DNA of 64,000 bases from Trifolium pratense (GCF_020283565.1 NC_060064.1:22588337-22652336); one strand, 5' to 3'. Counted from the first letter of the stretch, positions 35,919 through 47,920 are shown. A program made the numbers and translations. The notes: generated by a model from the letters alone, not told the origin.

Positions 35919-36714
35919 CATAGTAGTTAATCCCGGAGCGGAGCGGCCAGCCCCAAAACCGGGATAACGGCATCCCGGGGAGCGGGATGGCCGGGATGCC
36001 GCTATTATTTTTTTGTTTATTTATAAATTACATAAATAATACTATAAACATATAATTAATGTAAAATTAAACAAACATCTCAAAATCCATAAAACATTCA
36101 TAAATTAAAAACACAAATCTCAAGTCTACAACACCTTCTTCATCTTTGTCAAAAAAAAAAAAACCATCATAAAGTAACTAAAAATTACCAACAAAAGTCA
36201 AGCAAAATAAATAAGCAAAAGTCAAGTCTCCAACACTTAGATTAATAAAGTAACTAAAAATTAAAACTCGAGTTCATCATCAAAGTCTAAGTCTAATCAT
36301 CCCAGGTTGAAGAAGAAACAACAGATGAAGGTTGAAGAAGAAACAGCAGATGAAGGTTGAAGAAGTTTGGATCTTGAGAGTGAGAGAAGATAGTACGATA
36401 GCGTGAGAGAAAGAATGAATTGCGGCTAGGGTTTAGTTAGGAGTAAGTAACAGTTTTAAAGGTAAAAAACCAATTTTACCCTTACTAAAATGAGTGAGAT
36501 TTCAAAAATGGCCTTTAAAACCCATGAAAACAAAATCTCAGTCCTAACCCGGGATGGCAACCCAGGACCCGCTCCGCTCCGGTCCACTGGGAACCTGCTG
36601 GGATCCCACCGAGAAGCTTAGCTGCGCCGCTCCATCCCATCCCGTCCCGGCAGAGCTCCGCTCCGCTCTGCTCCACCGGGATCCCACTGGGATCGCCCAG
36701 GATTGACTACCATG
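35919..36714. mobile_element. hAT element, non-autonomous (796 bp)
   Basis: The terminal inverted repeats CATAGTAGTTAATCC and CATGGTAGTCAATCC (from the right end) are flanked by a perfect 8-bp duplication GTATAAAC (35911-35918, 36715-36722), the hAT signature. Subterminal regions are GC-rich with repeated CGGAGCGG/CCGGGATGCC motifs. A minus-strand stretch near 36270-36300 reads LDLDFDDELEF then stop, reminiscent of an acidic hAT transposase tail. Confidence 0.8.
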
Positions 36715-36769
36715 GTATAAACTTTTCTTGTGTTTTCTATACTGGTGAAGAAGTATAAAACGGCAATGA

Positions 36770-36930
36770 AGGAAGTAAAAACATATCCAAGGGTTGTATG
36801 CTTGATGAACCAACAAGTGCTGCACTGGATGTCAATCTGAAAGAGTGATGCAACTAGCAGTCGATAAAGCTACAAAAGAGAGGATAACAATCCGAAATGT
36901 GTTGGCTAATCATATAATATATTCTATAGG
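36770..36930 (+). pseudogene. Possible ABC-transporter remnant
   Basis: A frame at about 36789-36833 reads CMLDEPTSAALDVNLKE, matching the Walker B/D-loop region (LDEPTSALD) with one extra residue. After a stop/shift the next frame reads VMQLAVDKATKERITI, which resembles the following helix-strand of ABCB-type nucleotide-binding domains. It is too short for certainty and clearly not functional. Confidence 0.35.
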
Positions 36931-37107
36931 TGTGAAATGCATGCCTCATGCCCATAATAACAAGGATGGTGAAGAGAACAAGAACAGTTTCAAGAATTTA
37001 TAGGACTCTTAGAAATAAGGATAGATCCAAGTCCACTGTCAAAGCTAAGGCAGAAATATAATAATCTAACACTTAGGAAATTATGAAGTACAACATTACA
37101 AAACATA

Positions 37108-40061
37108 TTACTCATCATCCTTATACGGATACTCTTCTGGAACTTGCTTGAGAAGTTTTACTTGCAACTCAAACACATCATCACCTCGAAGCGCATCACG
37201 TAGCCATGTGACCTCTGCCTTCATTGACACCTGAGTATGAATGAAGAAGAATCAGGACAACTGTAGACGACAGACTATTACACTTCATATGTCACTCAAT
37301 CCACAAGATATCACGGGAACCAGAACATCACATGTCATGCCTCACTTTCCTCCAGGAAAAATGACTATGATATATTTCCCAATTAAATTATTGAATTTTT
37401 TAAGTTACACGCGACTTCTTTCATTGCTACAAAAGGGGTGCTAAAGAAACTGGCTTTCAGAAAATAATGAATGGTTTGTTAAGAGGAGAAATAGCAACTA
37501 AGAAAGCAAAATCTTGAAAACTTTGTTTGTCCTTTTCAATACATGAATAAACCATACAAAATTATGAATTATCTATTTCATATTTCAGAAAAATACTCAA
37601 ATTTCAGAAGACCGGCAATCAAACTATTATGTTTTCTTAGTTTTCTAAGTGTTGATAGCAACAAGAGAAGAGCTGATTAAAAAACTGATGAATGGAAGAT
37701 TTATAAAAGTATAGTATGTCAAATTAGATAAGAAATATAAACTTACCATATCCAAGGCTCCTCTAATGACTCCACTTAATATATTGCAGTAGTACAGACC
37801 TTGATAGTTATCCGGAAGCTCAACAAAGTCGACCAAAGGATTATCCTCCAAAACAATACTACAAGTAGTCCCTTCAGCATCCCAATTGGTCACGGATGCG
37901 GTAACACCGAGGAACATTTTAAAACCAACCTGTATAAAAGAACAACTGAGGTTGATAAAAAAAATAGTCATCATCTGCTTTAAATATTCTTTTTTTTTAG
38001 TAATTTAATTAATCTAGTAAACCAACAAAAAATGCAGATCACACAACCAAGTAGCAGCACATAGCCCACACTCGTAAAAATCATACCAATCAAAATGTGT
38101 TGACAGTCACCAACCTGTTAGATACTGAAATTAAACACAACACAAACCAACTACAACGTGAAACAAAAGGCAAAAAAATATAATTAAACAGGTCACGTGA
38201 AATTCATATATGAGTTTAGCATCATCCATTAACAATGAGCCAAGATGATATAATATCGAAAAAAAGTAGTTGGTGAAGAGTGAAGCCAACTTTTGGACTT
38301 AAGTGGCGTGATCACAGAATATTTTATACCCTTCTGCTGCCAAACTCTGCAGTGGCTTATCTCATATAGAGTTGTGCCTCATGTCCTTCTCTGTCTTGAT
38401 TCCAAGACACTTAGTTCTCTCTGTCCATTGATCCTACCAATCTTCCTTCCATTCTCATCATCGCTGTTGATCCTGGATGGAGATCTGATACCATTTTGAA
38501 AAGCACTGGTGTCTTTGGAAAATTTAAGGAAGAATTTCTCGTATTACAGTATAGACTGTAGAATTTTGACGGTTAGCTCCTTGCAATGCCCAAAGTCCCT
38601 TACTCGACAAGATGCTTCTCTCTAATCCCTTTCTCTTATTTATATACACATCACAGTCTAACCCAACTAACTAAGGGGGTAACCTATCAATCATTTTGAT
38701 AAGGGTGATATCTTTATTTGAAGACTCAAGGAAGAATTATCCTTATTAAAGGATAGGTCCCCAAACTTCGAAGTTCTCCCCAATTCACAGAGGCCCTAAC
38801 TCTCTCAATTGACAAGATGCATCCATCTAATCCCTTCCTCTTATTTATACGCATCATAGCCTAACTTAACCAACTAACTAAGCTTTTGCTCACATGAATA
38901 CAATCTTAGTTCTGGTTAGACTGCCAGAGAACTGAGATTATACTGCGGTCATACACACAACCTATTTCCTATGTTCTAAAAAGCTTGAAGTTCAAACACG
39001 TCAAGCAAAGTCCAAAACTTAATTTCTTTGCCTACTGATATGCTTTCCGATATTTATTTATTTCAAGTGTAGCTTAAGCCAAGAACCAATACATACCGCT
39101 ATACACTCAAAATATTTGATAAATTTTATTATTTATTAAGAATGTGGGAATTTAGTTTAACCAATACATACGCCGTACGCTCAAACTATTTGATAAAATT
39201 TTACTATTAATTATATGGGGGCTTAATTTTACAGATTTTACTATTTACTAGTCGAGCAAATTAAAGGGCCCCTGGACAGCTGGAGATTGCCAAAGATTAA
39301 ATGAACAAGCAAAAGTGCATTTCTGCATGACCTTCATCACAATCAAGATAAACTTTTTCACATTTTTCCCAGCCTATAGAAACCAAAAAACAATACAAAT
39401 ACCTTTGCAATAACATCAGCTGTCTCTCTGAAATCAACACATCTTGAGACATTAGATTTAGCCAGAAACTCATCAATCAAACGGATGCCAATATTATAAC
39501 CCCTGAAAATACCAACCAAACCGCAAAATCATATTGGTTAAAGTAAGTAACCCAAATACAATTACAAATACACACCAAACCAAGGAACCAAAAATCCCAC
39601 AATTAGATGTGAAAAAACAAATTTTATGGCATCAGAAGATACGCGTAACGTAACACAACATATTGAGTGTTTCAGAACTGTACATTTGATCTAGCTGCTT
39701 GTTGACTTCCTCAACCTCTTCAAGATCTGTAAGCAATTGTCGCACAATTGCCCCATACGTCAGAGTAAACAACTCCGCATTCTGCACGATCCAAGAGCAA
39801 TTTCTAAATTCTAATGAAGATTGATACAATGAACTCAATAAGGATTCCAAGAACGACAAACAAAAATTTCTTGTAAAGCAAAAGAAAAAAGAGAGGAATC
39901 GACAATTTATTGGTGTAAAATTGGGGGCAAGTGGAAAGTTGAGCAATGTTATTTTCTTGGGTACCAAACATAGTATAATGAGGGTTTTGATTTATTTTGC
40001 TTACAACGCGTTCGATGTTAGCAAATATCGCATCACCAGATCGAGCAGCAACAGGAGCCAT
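37108..40061 (-). CDS. BET3: TRAPP complex subunit BET3/TRAPPC3, complete
   Basis: Core subunit of the TRAPP tethering complex acting in ER-Golgi traffic as part of the Rab/Ypt1 exchange factor. Exons on the minus strand: 40061-40005, 39781-39684, 39502-39403, 37929-37747, 37230-37108. All are GT-AG and total 561 nt, 186 residues, the normal family length. Conserved blocks in order: MAPVAARSGDAIFANIERV, NAELFTLTYGAIVRQLL, GYNIGIRLIDEFLAKSN, RCVDFRETADVIAK, VGFKMFLGVTASVTNWD, CSIVLEDNPLVDFVELPD, LYYCNILSGVIRGALDM, and tail PEEYPYKDDE. The palmitoylation-type cysteine of BET3 proteins is probably the C of SRCVDF (family knowledge). A 5' UTR exon with a 1.5-kb intron is likely (41622 donor side, 40089 acceptor side). 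Confidence 0.92.
37231..37746 (-). other. BET3 intron 4
   Basis: GT (37746-37745) to AG (37232-37231). Nothing further seen. Confidence 0.75.
37930..39402 (-). other. BET3 intron 3 with LTR-retroelement debris
   Basis: GT (39402-39401) to AG (37931-37930). It contains LTR-like material at about 38293-38890 (see that entry). The rest is AT-rich without exons. Confidence 0.65.
38293..38890 (-). mobile_element. LTR retrotransposon fragment (LTR end plus primer-binding site)
   Basis: On the minus strand a TGGTATCAGATC primer-binding-like site (about 38482-38493, initiator-Met tRNA type) follows LTR-like DNA. That DNA occurs as two diverged ~170-bp blocks (38505-38690 and 38715-38885). Both contain TATAAATAAGAG-type TATA motifs and CATCTTGTC, and both end in AACTAACTAA. 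Inferred as a truncated element with a duplicated LTR block. Confidence 0.45.
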
Positions 40062-40088
40062 CGTTAGAGCTCACTCAGATTTGTTTTG

Positions 40089-41621
40089 CTGCAGAAATAA
40101 TTAAATTAAATGATTCAGACATGGTAGGAATGAAACAAGTCCAATATTTTTTTAAACTTACTCAAAATTAAGAAACCCAATTCATGATAAAACAAGATAT
40201 TAGAAGCACAAAACCAAAACACTTTCTTAAACATATACAGTTTGCCAAGAATTGACACAGTAACCATGAAACGAGTCATATTGGCAAATACCAAACAACA
40301 AAAAAGGTATCGCCAAAAGAACCACTATATCTCTGTGTCTTACTAGGGGCAATGTGCTATTGTTTAGAAGAAAAAAAAATTCTAGAGAAAAGCAAATTGC
40401 ACATTGCATGCAACAAAAAGAAGTAATATTCCATATCTTCGGTTTAGTTTTCTGTTTTTGTCTCAACAGTGTGTTTTTAAAAATTCAAGATAAAATTGAG
40501 CTTTGTTTATAAACTTTACCCTTACAATAAAATGATTTGTTTTTACAAGGTTGTTTATAGTGGAGTATACTATATTCTTTATATTGAAAATTTAGAGTAA
40601 TTTGTAAAACAATGCATCATGAAACTAAAGATATTTTGATACAAATATAGATCAATAAATGATTCCTTAATCTATGTCCAAAAACCTAAAACAAATGCAC
40701 TTATGGAATGGAGGGAGTAATGTTAGTCTAAAAGAGGCTGTCATACACATATGCAGTGGCGGAGCTAGGGAAAAAAACTTGAATGGGCCATTAAGAAAAA
40801 ACTATACTATATAAATTAGATACAAAAATTATATTGCTTATAAAAATTTAAGTCATAATAAGCACAAAAAATGCCAAGGTTGAGGAAAAAAGAACATACT
40901 CAAAACCTGCAAAATGAGGATCCCAACTCACAAAGAAAAAGGGAAAGCATAAGCGAACTAAATCAACCATGGTCACTAATGATCCACCAACACATAAGAC
41001 AAAAAAAACCTCCCAAAACTACTCCAAAAGTTTTACAAACACCTAAGATGGAAACAAAACAGTATTGAAACCAATACTCCAATCCCTTCCTTTTTCCGAA
41101 TAAATGCAGCCAAGAACACAGACTCAAACGATGAAAAACTGCAACAGCACGCAGGAAACATTAAACTGAAACAGCACAGTAAAAGAACAGACGAAGTAAA
41201 AAATGCAGGGAGCAGCACAGCAGCAAAAGACATCAGGCAACATTAAATTCATAGATGCAGAAAAATGCAGTGCCGGGAAAACAAAGAGCGGTAACAACGG
41301 TAACAAACAGAAAATCAGAACATGAACAAAACAAAATCACTCAATTTCGATAGGAACAAAATCAATTCGGAATCTTGGATAGGATCTCATTTATTGAAAC
41401 AGAACAAAATCAACAACGAATAATGTGCAATCACTCATTCAATCAACAAAAGAATCCAAACAAAAGGGGAGTGTGCAATCACTCATTATATCAACAAAAC
41501 AATCCCAAAAAAAAAAAAAAAAAAAAACCTAAGGTTTCAAGAATGAGAACAAACAAGTGAACAACAACAGCTGGTCAGAGAGAGAGTGTGAGAGAGAGAG
41601 AGAGGGGTGGACAAAGCTTAC
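40089..41621 (-). other. Probable 5' UTR intron of BET3
   Basis: The donor context CGATCG|GTAAGC at 41621 and acceptor TTCTGCAG at 40089 lie in the BET3 direction, the acceptor 27 bp before the ATG. The GC-rich stretch 41622-41720 with CT repeats looks like a transcript leader. Inside are a partial copy of the CAGTGGCGGAGC-type hAT repeat (from about 40754) and a truncated Stowaway end (near 40705-40719). Confidence 0.5.
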
Positions 41622-41878
41622 CGATCGCCGGCACGTTACAGAGAGGGAGAAAGGTTCGCCGGTGGCCGTCGCGTTTCAGAGACGGAGAGAGGAGAGTGAC
41701 TGGGTCTGATCACGCGCGCGAGAGAGAGTATAGTTGTATTATAGTTTTTTTTGAAGGAGTTTTCTTTTTTTCATTTACAATCTCACAAAATCAATAAAAT
41801 GTTACTAACTCTTTTAAAATTTTCAAGATTTTTTTTGCCAATTTTTTTTTTTTAAATCCCAATCCAATACACCTCTAA

Positions 41879-42185
41879 GTATGTGTTTGGTTTTGCGGTG
41901 GACAGAATTGATTTTGACAGAATTGAGTTTGACATAATTGATTTTAATAGAATTGAGTTTGATATAATTGATTTATGTTTGGATATATTCATACAAAAGT
42001 GAGTTGAACAAAGAATTTGAGTGTAAAAATCAATTCTAGAATGAGAAGCTACAATTTCTAGCTTCAAGTAGAATCCATTCTGGAGGCAGAATCAATTCTA
42101 CTTTTGAGGAACCAAACAAGTCAGAATCCATTCTACATGTCCAGAATCAATTATGGCTACTCCAGAATTGAAACCAAACATACAC
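41879..42185. mobile_element. PIF/Harbinger-like MITE
   Basis: The ends GTATGTGTTTGGTTT and AAACCAAACATACAC are inverted and flanked by TAA (41876-41878, 42186-42188). The 307-bp interior is made of repeated CAGAATTGATTTTGA-type units that pair with inverted copies on the right. Confidence 0.7.
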
Positions 42186-42279
42186 TAAGTTGTATGGTAT
42201 ATATTAGTGTTGGGTGCTAAAGTGTTACAATAGAAGTTTTTTTTTAAGGCAAATATATAATTACTAATAACCGGTCTCT

Positions 42280-42690
42280 GCACAAGGTTGGAGTCTCGCT
42301 GTCTCCAATCACTCGTCTGCCTCCTCGTTCGTATTTTCCTGCTTCCTCATTAAGTTAGAAGAAATGAAGTCATTTACATATTTGGGCTTATCTTTTGAAT
42401 TGACAGAAGCTTGTGAAAAAAATCTAGTTTGGTATGATCCGACGAAGATTCAGACATAAGTGATTCCCCTTGCACTACAAGGAAAAGATGATGTGTTTGC
42501 AATTTCCCCACCGCGTTCGGGTAAGGGTGGGGCTTTTGTTCTTCCTATATTGCATACCCTCTTAGAAATCGGACCGAAACTAAACACTTTCTTTGCTTGT
42601 GTGCTATCTCCTACAAGGCACCTTGTTTCTCAAATTTATCAATCCTTTTTTGCTCTAGGATCTCAATTTGGTGTCAAGTGTGGTGTCCTT
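42280..42690 (+). pseudogene. DEAD-box RNA helicase pseudogene fragment (RH10/RRP3-like)
   Basis: From ATG at 42364 the frame reads MKSFTYLGLSFELTEACEK and later PLALQGKDDVFAISPPRSGKGGAFVLPILHTLLE, FFACVLSPTRHLVSQI, FGVKCGVLVE. These match the N-terminal half of an RH10/Rrp3-type nucleolar DEAD-box helicase. It is dead: a stop codon interrupts the Q-motif (IQT*), and the Walker A AQTGSGKT is changed to SPPRSGKG. It has no introns and carries a leader-like stretch upstream, which suggests a retro-copied origin. It ends abruptly at about 42690, where LINE sequence begins. Confidence 0.75.
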
Positions 42691-43825
42691 GTTGAAATGG
42701 AGGGGTATCAATGAAAAAGATGCAGTTTGGTTTGATCTGTTGTGTCATAGGTATGGTTTTTTGCCTTCTACTTTTTTGAGCAGGGAAACAACAACTTATG
42801 ATTCTAAGGCCTCTTTATGGTGGAGGGATGTGGTAAGTGTGGGGGAGACCATGATGCCCGATTGGTTTCGCTCGATTACTAGTTGTGTGGTGGGTAATGG
42901 CTCTGACATTAGTTTCTGGAACACCAAATGGTGTGGTAATACTCCGTTTGGAGATTTATTTCCTAATCTCTATGCAAGAGATTTTTGGCAGCATTCCTTG
43001 ATTTCAGATAGGATGATTAGCAGCAGGGATGGACTGATTTGGCGATGGGATTGGCGTGATGCATTAACCCAATCAGAAGAATATGATTGTACCAAGCTAA
43101 AGGAGTTGTTGTTGGATGTCAACCTGAATCCAAATAGCGCTGACAGATGGCGGTGGATCATTGGTTCTGCAGGTTCTTTTTCAGTCAATTCCTATTATAA
43201 TTTTCTGGTACAACTTGGCGCGGTTGAGGATATTAATTCATCGCTGCTGTTGGCTTTTAAAAACCTGTGGAAGAATGATGTGCCATTGAAAGTGAGTGTA
43301 TTCGGGTGAAGATTATTATTGCAGAAACTACCAACTCGGGCCGCATTAGTTTCTAAAGGTATTATTACAAACCCTCATGAATCTTCATGTGCATTCTGCT
43401 TTAGGCATGTAGAGAGTTGCTCTCACCTTTTCTTGCAATTTTTCTCAAACGGTGTGGAATGCAATATTCAAATGGATGAGATGTAGTTTAACTATAGGTG
43501 GTGATATATTCAAGTCAAAAAAGTGTAGGCGTATTCGACATTTGATTTGGTTAACTACTACTTGGTGTATATGGAGGTTGAGAAACAATATCATTTTTCG
43601 AGGAGATGTGGTTGATGTGTCTAAGTTGGTTGATAATATCACGGCGCTATCATGGTTTTGGTTTATTGGAAGAGCCGGGCACAAGTCCACCTATTCTTTT
43701 TTGCATTGGTGTACTAATCCTATTGTATGTCTACAAAACATATAATTCTTTGTCTTGAATTGTAAGGGTTTGAGTACCCCTTATACTCCTTTATAATTCA
43801 ATTTTGCTTATATAAAAAAAAAAAC
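42690..43825 (+). mobile_element. 5'-truncated LINE (reverse-transcriptase C-terminal part) with A-tail
   Basis: The frame 42668-43309 gives the region after the reverse-transcriptase core: KWRGINEKDAVWFDLLCHRYG, SLWWRDVV, GNGSDISFWNTKWCG, then the zf-RVT start DRWRWIIGSAGSFSVNSYY. After a stop it continues in other frames (RAALVSKGI...CAFCFRHVESCSHLFLQ; CIWRLRNNIIFRG). It ends with an A-run at 43813-43825, the normal LINE 3' end. The 5' part is lost. Confidence 0.7.
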
Positions 43826-44600
43826 ATAAACAATCAATTAATAATTTCATTCCCTTTAAGGTTCTAAATCGAATCAAGGAAAATTATTGAATTTCTTCTA
43901 GCCATTCTAATTACCCCCAAAGTGTCTCTGATTACAAGACTATGGGACTAAACCTCCAAAATCCTGCACAGAACTAACAACATCAGGTTCATGTGTTCTA
44001 ACCTTCATGAATTTTCCACATGAAAAATCTTGTTTCTATGGGAATGGAAGAAAAGCAAAAGAAATGAGTGTTTCTAGATGTTGCCGAGAGAGAAACAAAA
44101 GGGAAAGTGTTTTTAAAAGTATTTTCTTTTATTTATTATTTATTATTATTATGATTATTATATATATTTTTTTTTAATAGACCTATATGTACTTGTTCTT
44201 ATATTTTCAGGCACCCTTGGCTTCCACTTTATTACCTTGTGTCATTGATATCTTCGCTAAAAGATTCTATCTTAAATACTAATTACCATTAATAGAGTAA
44301 ACTATCATAACTTATTAATTAATTATTCAGATATTACAACGACAATAATATTTACAAATATTATTATATTTATAAGGAAAATTACACACTCAAAAAAAAA
44401 AGTTCACATTCCATAAAAAAATAAATAAGTTATACAAGAACAAGTTATGAATGTTGTTTTAAAAAACCAATAAAAAATTTGATCACGGTCTTTTTAAAGG
44501 GATATACTTAGTATTAGAACATTATTGTAAGATTATTTCCATTGAGGTATTCAAAGGGGAAATTCAGTATACTTTGATTGCGGTCCTTTCTTCTTCCTTT
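43826..44600. other. AT-rich intergenic DNA, nothing recognised
   Basis: Low-complexity T/A tracts and no exon-like frame. Confidence 0.4.
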
Positions 44601-44639
44601 CATTTTTTTCGCCAAGAGTTTTTCTTCAAAATTTATATA

Positions 44640-45360
44640 AGGTTGAGCACGGATCAACAACTCACTTATTCTTTGTGGCTCTTTTAGCCTTAGACGCTAC
44701 TTAAACATTGTATCCAGCCTCAAACTCCTCTCGATGATGAAGCACTTCAGCTTTTCGTTAGCTGACCTCCATTGCTTCCCTCGTGAAGCGTTCAATATAC
44801 TCTGAGCGTTTCATCTTTCCCTTGGATGACAGTGCTGAGGGAAGCAATGGATTTGGGCTAACGTCTCCTTGCAGTGAAATATGAAGTGAACTCTTCACAT
44901 AGATCCTCCCAAGAGTTGATAGAAACCACATCATTCTTGATCCTTCGAGGGTGGGAACGAAGAGTTTGCATTTGACAGCTCCATGTGCTCAATAGTAGTC
45001 GTGGACGATATCGATGTGTTCCATGTGCTCATCGAGATCAGTTGTTCCGTCATATGTTTCCAACTTAGGTGGCTTTTCCAAGGACCTTGGGATGCAACAT
45101 TTCTAGGATTTTCTATGTGAGTGGCTCTTTGGTGGAGTGAGGACGGCTCTTCTTCTTGTCGTGATTGTGGTGTGCGGATTCTAGTTTCCCTATTCGACGT
45201 GAAAAAGATGTCCTGATGCTGTCATCTCCACTAGAGTCGTGTGAAGGGGTCCCCCTCTACCTCCGTTTCCACCATTTCCAGCTCCATTTCTACTATTCCT
45301 ATCATTGTTGTTTCTTTCGTTCCAACGGGGTGGTCAGTCTATGAAAAATTTAGAAGAATA
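44640..45360 (-). pseudogene. Ty3/Gypsy gag remnant
   Basis: On the minus strand one frame reads CCIPRSLEKPPKLETYDGTTDLDEHMEHIDIV near 45095-45000, the conserved start of plant Gypsy gag domains, then CKLFVPTLEGSRMMWFLSTL and EYIERFTREAME. Several stop codons interrupt it. No LTRs recognised. Confidence 0.65.
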
Positions 45361-46716
45361 TAGCCGAAATATCAATGTTTTGTTTCAAATTTAATAGATT
45401 ATTACTATAAATAGTTTTTTCTTTGGGTGAAAAAATAGATTGTCTCCTTTTACGTGAAAACATATTCAAAAAAAGGTTTGCATATTTGTTTCTATTTTTA
45501 CTTGTTATTTGTTACAATGCTACAATTTTACAAACTTGTACATAGCATTGAATATGTTTAAGCCCGAATACAATTTCTTTCCGTTTAAAAACAACCTTTA
45601 GAAAATCAAAGGAGATATAATATTCCAGCTCAATGCTGTTTAATTTGAGACTACAAATTAACAAACATGCCCTTTATTTTAACAAAACAAAATTGGTCTT
45701 TAATGGTTATTACATTTCTTTATTTATAACCCAACAATAGCCCTTGTTGAATCATTTGGCAAACTGCACCTTTCAAGGTGCGTAAGGGTTTGTCACAATT
45801 TCTCTTAATTTTTGTATTTTGATGGATTAATTAATTTCAACGTGAGGGTTTAATTTCAACCATATAATTTGATTGAAGATTTCGTTCAATTGATCAAGCT
45901 AGCTTCAAATACAAAGGTGCATATTTATATATGTTGCATTTTGATAAGTTCCTTGTTATATATATTATTTTGTTCTTGTTTTTTGCTCATTGATTCAATT
46001 TGCCATTGAAATTGGAATTCAAATTTTATTATTTATAAAATATAAAATTGGTCATTATATTCAAAGCTATGTTATGTTAATTTTGAATTTGGTCAAAGAA
46101 ATATTTTGTTGCATGCATTGCATGTGACCATGTTTGGAAATGAACATAAATTAGCAATGGGAAGGAAATATATAAAATAACTTGTAACATGTTAGAATGC
46201 TCTTAATTATATGAGCTAGGCATTTCGTGTTATTATCATCAAGAAATGAACATCACATGCATACCAATCAATGTAGGGACTAGTCCCAAATAATTTTATA
46301 TTATCATTGCCAATGAAAAAAATAACTTCATTTGCAGTTGCATGATCATAGTTGAATAATTAATTGGAAATGGCAGGTATGTTTTAAAAAATTCAAATTC
46401 TTTCCAATTGATCATACATAAATCAAGTAATATTTTTTTCATGAATCATTTTCTGATATCCATATGGAATCTAAGCTTTCTCTTAAGTCAAAATAGGTTT
46501 GGATTTCATACTCTTTATTTAATGTCAAGCATACACGCTAATATAAAATAAAAATATAACAAAAAAGAGAGTTATACTTAGTAAAAAAAAAATAGTACTC
46601 GAATCAAACTCGGATTTTTTCGAATAATATGTCTTAGAGGAAACTCATTAACAACTTGAGTTCAATATCTATTTTCATGATTTTGTAGATCCATATAGTA
46701 AGAGAGAAAAGGCATA
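45361..46716. other. Upstream region of the first LEA_2 gene
   Basis: AT-rich, no gene seen. The TATATATATTATTTTG region around 45955 or elements nearer 46540-46700 may belong to the promoter; no element could be assigned. Confidence 0.35.
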
Positions 46717-47292
46717 ATGAAAGAAGAAGAATCTAGCAAATGGTGGATAGTGTGTCTTGTAACAATTGGGATTGTGGTCACAATTGCAATTGCGGTCACA
46801 GTTGCATTCACGGTGTTCAAACCAAAAAAATTCATCACCACGGTGGATTCGATCGATGTTCGAGACATGGACGTAAATGTTAATATATTTAACATGAGTT
46901 TAAATTTGAATGTGACATTGGATGTCCTTGTATCGGTGAAAAATCCAAATATATTCGGATTGAAATACTATGATGGTTTCGCGCAACTAAACTATAGAGG
47001 CGAAGAAATCGGGGAAGCACCTATCCCTAGCGGAGAGATATCATCTAAAGAAACTAAGCAAATGAATGTGACACTCACCATTATGGCTGATCGTATATTA
47101 TCTAATTCTCAAGTTATTTCAGATGTTACTTCAGGTGGCATACAACTTAATACTTTCATGAGAATTTCAGGAGAAGTCAGCATCTTAGGCCTTATAAAAT
47201 TTCATGGGAATACAACTGCATCTTGTGATTTTGTTATCAATACTTCCAACAAAACAATTGATAGTCATGTTTGCCAATATAAGATGGTTTGA
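46717..47292 (+). CDS. LEA_2 / NDR1-HIN1-like membrane-anchored protein
   Basis: Single-exon gene, 191 residues, ATG at 46717. A short cytosolic N-terminus is followed by a membrane helix (about residues 10-33, IVCLVTIGIVVTIAIAV), then FKPKK and a LEA_2 domain with the VTLDVLVSVKNPNIFGLKY block (about 66-84). N-x-S/T sequons occur, and the family's paired cysteines appear near the end (ASCDF ... HVCQY). Such proteins sit in the plasma membrane or endomembranes; roles in defence or stress are known for some members, but the role here is unknown. It is a paralogue of the gene at 57684, sharing architecture and the 'FKPK' junction. Confidence 0.88.
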   Translation: MKEEESSKWWIVCLVTIGIVVTIAIAVTVAFTVFKPKKFITTVDSIDVRDMDVNVNIFNMSLNLNVTLDVLVSVKNPNIFGLKYYDGFAQLNYRGEEIGEAPIPSGEISSKETKQMNVTLTIMADRILSNSQVISDVTSGGIQLNTFMRISGEVSILGLIKFHGNTTASCDFVINTSNKTIDSHVCQYKMV

Positions 47293-47920
47293 TGTGTTGG
47301 GTTCAAAAAAAAAAAAAAGATGGTTTGATTTTGATGTGTACAAAGAAAAGAAATTCCATGTATTTGTAGTACTTCTAAATCATTCATTACTCATTTTCAC
47401 TAGTTTTTCTCTCAATTTGGAGGATTTTAAGGATGTAGGAAAAGTGTATTAGTTCATTGTTAATTAATCTCTCGTTTTGAAACATCTTTCATTCTACCCT
47501 TCATTTTCTTTTACCAATAATTTTCACTAATTTTTCAAATGTGTTACTGAGGTGCCATAATTAATTAAATAGAAAATGGAGAAATTATAATTCATTAAAA
47601 TTTCACTAAAATTCATTTTACAACTGTTACAAGAGAATTTGTATTCCTTTTTTAAAAAAAAATAAAAAATTATAGTATCAAACTCTTACCAATAAACTAA
47701 CACATATTGGACGTAAACACTCTCTCTATTTTTATTTAGTTGTCGGACATTTTCTAAGATTTTTTTTTTACAATTTTAAATTTAGTATCATATTAATTTT
47801 TTTTGTCAATTATACTTTTATCTTATCATTCTTTACATTTATATTAATTATGTGAGTAGATCAATAAAAATATAAGATTAAATTTACAATTTACTTTTCA
47901 ACTAATTTATTTAGGCTTTT
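47293..47920. other. Downstream region of LEA_2 gene 1
   Basis: Probable 3' UTR then AT-rich DNA. No further gene. Confidence 0.4.

Noticed and set aside
40700..40719. Stowaway MITE in the BET3 leader intron
   Set aside because: Only one terminal arm (GGAATGGAGGGAGTA) was seen; no matching left arm, so not listed as an element.
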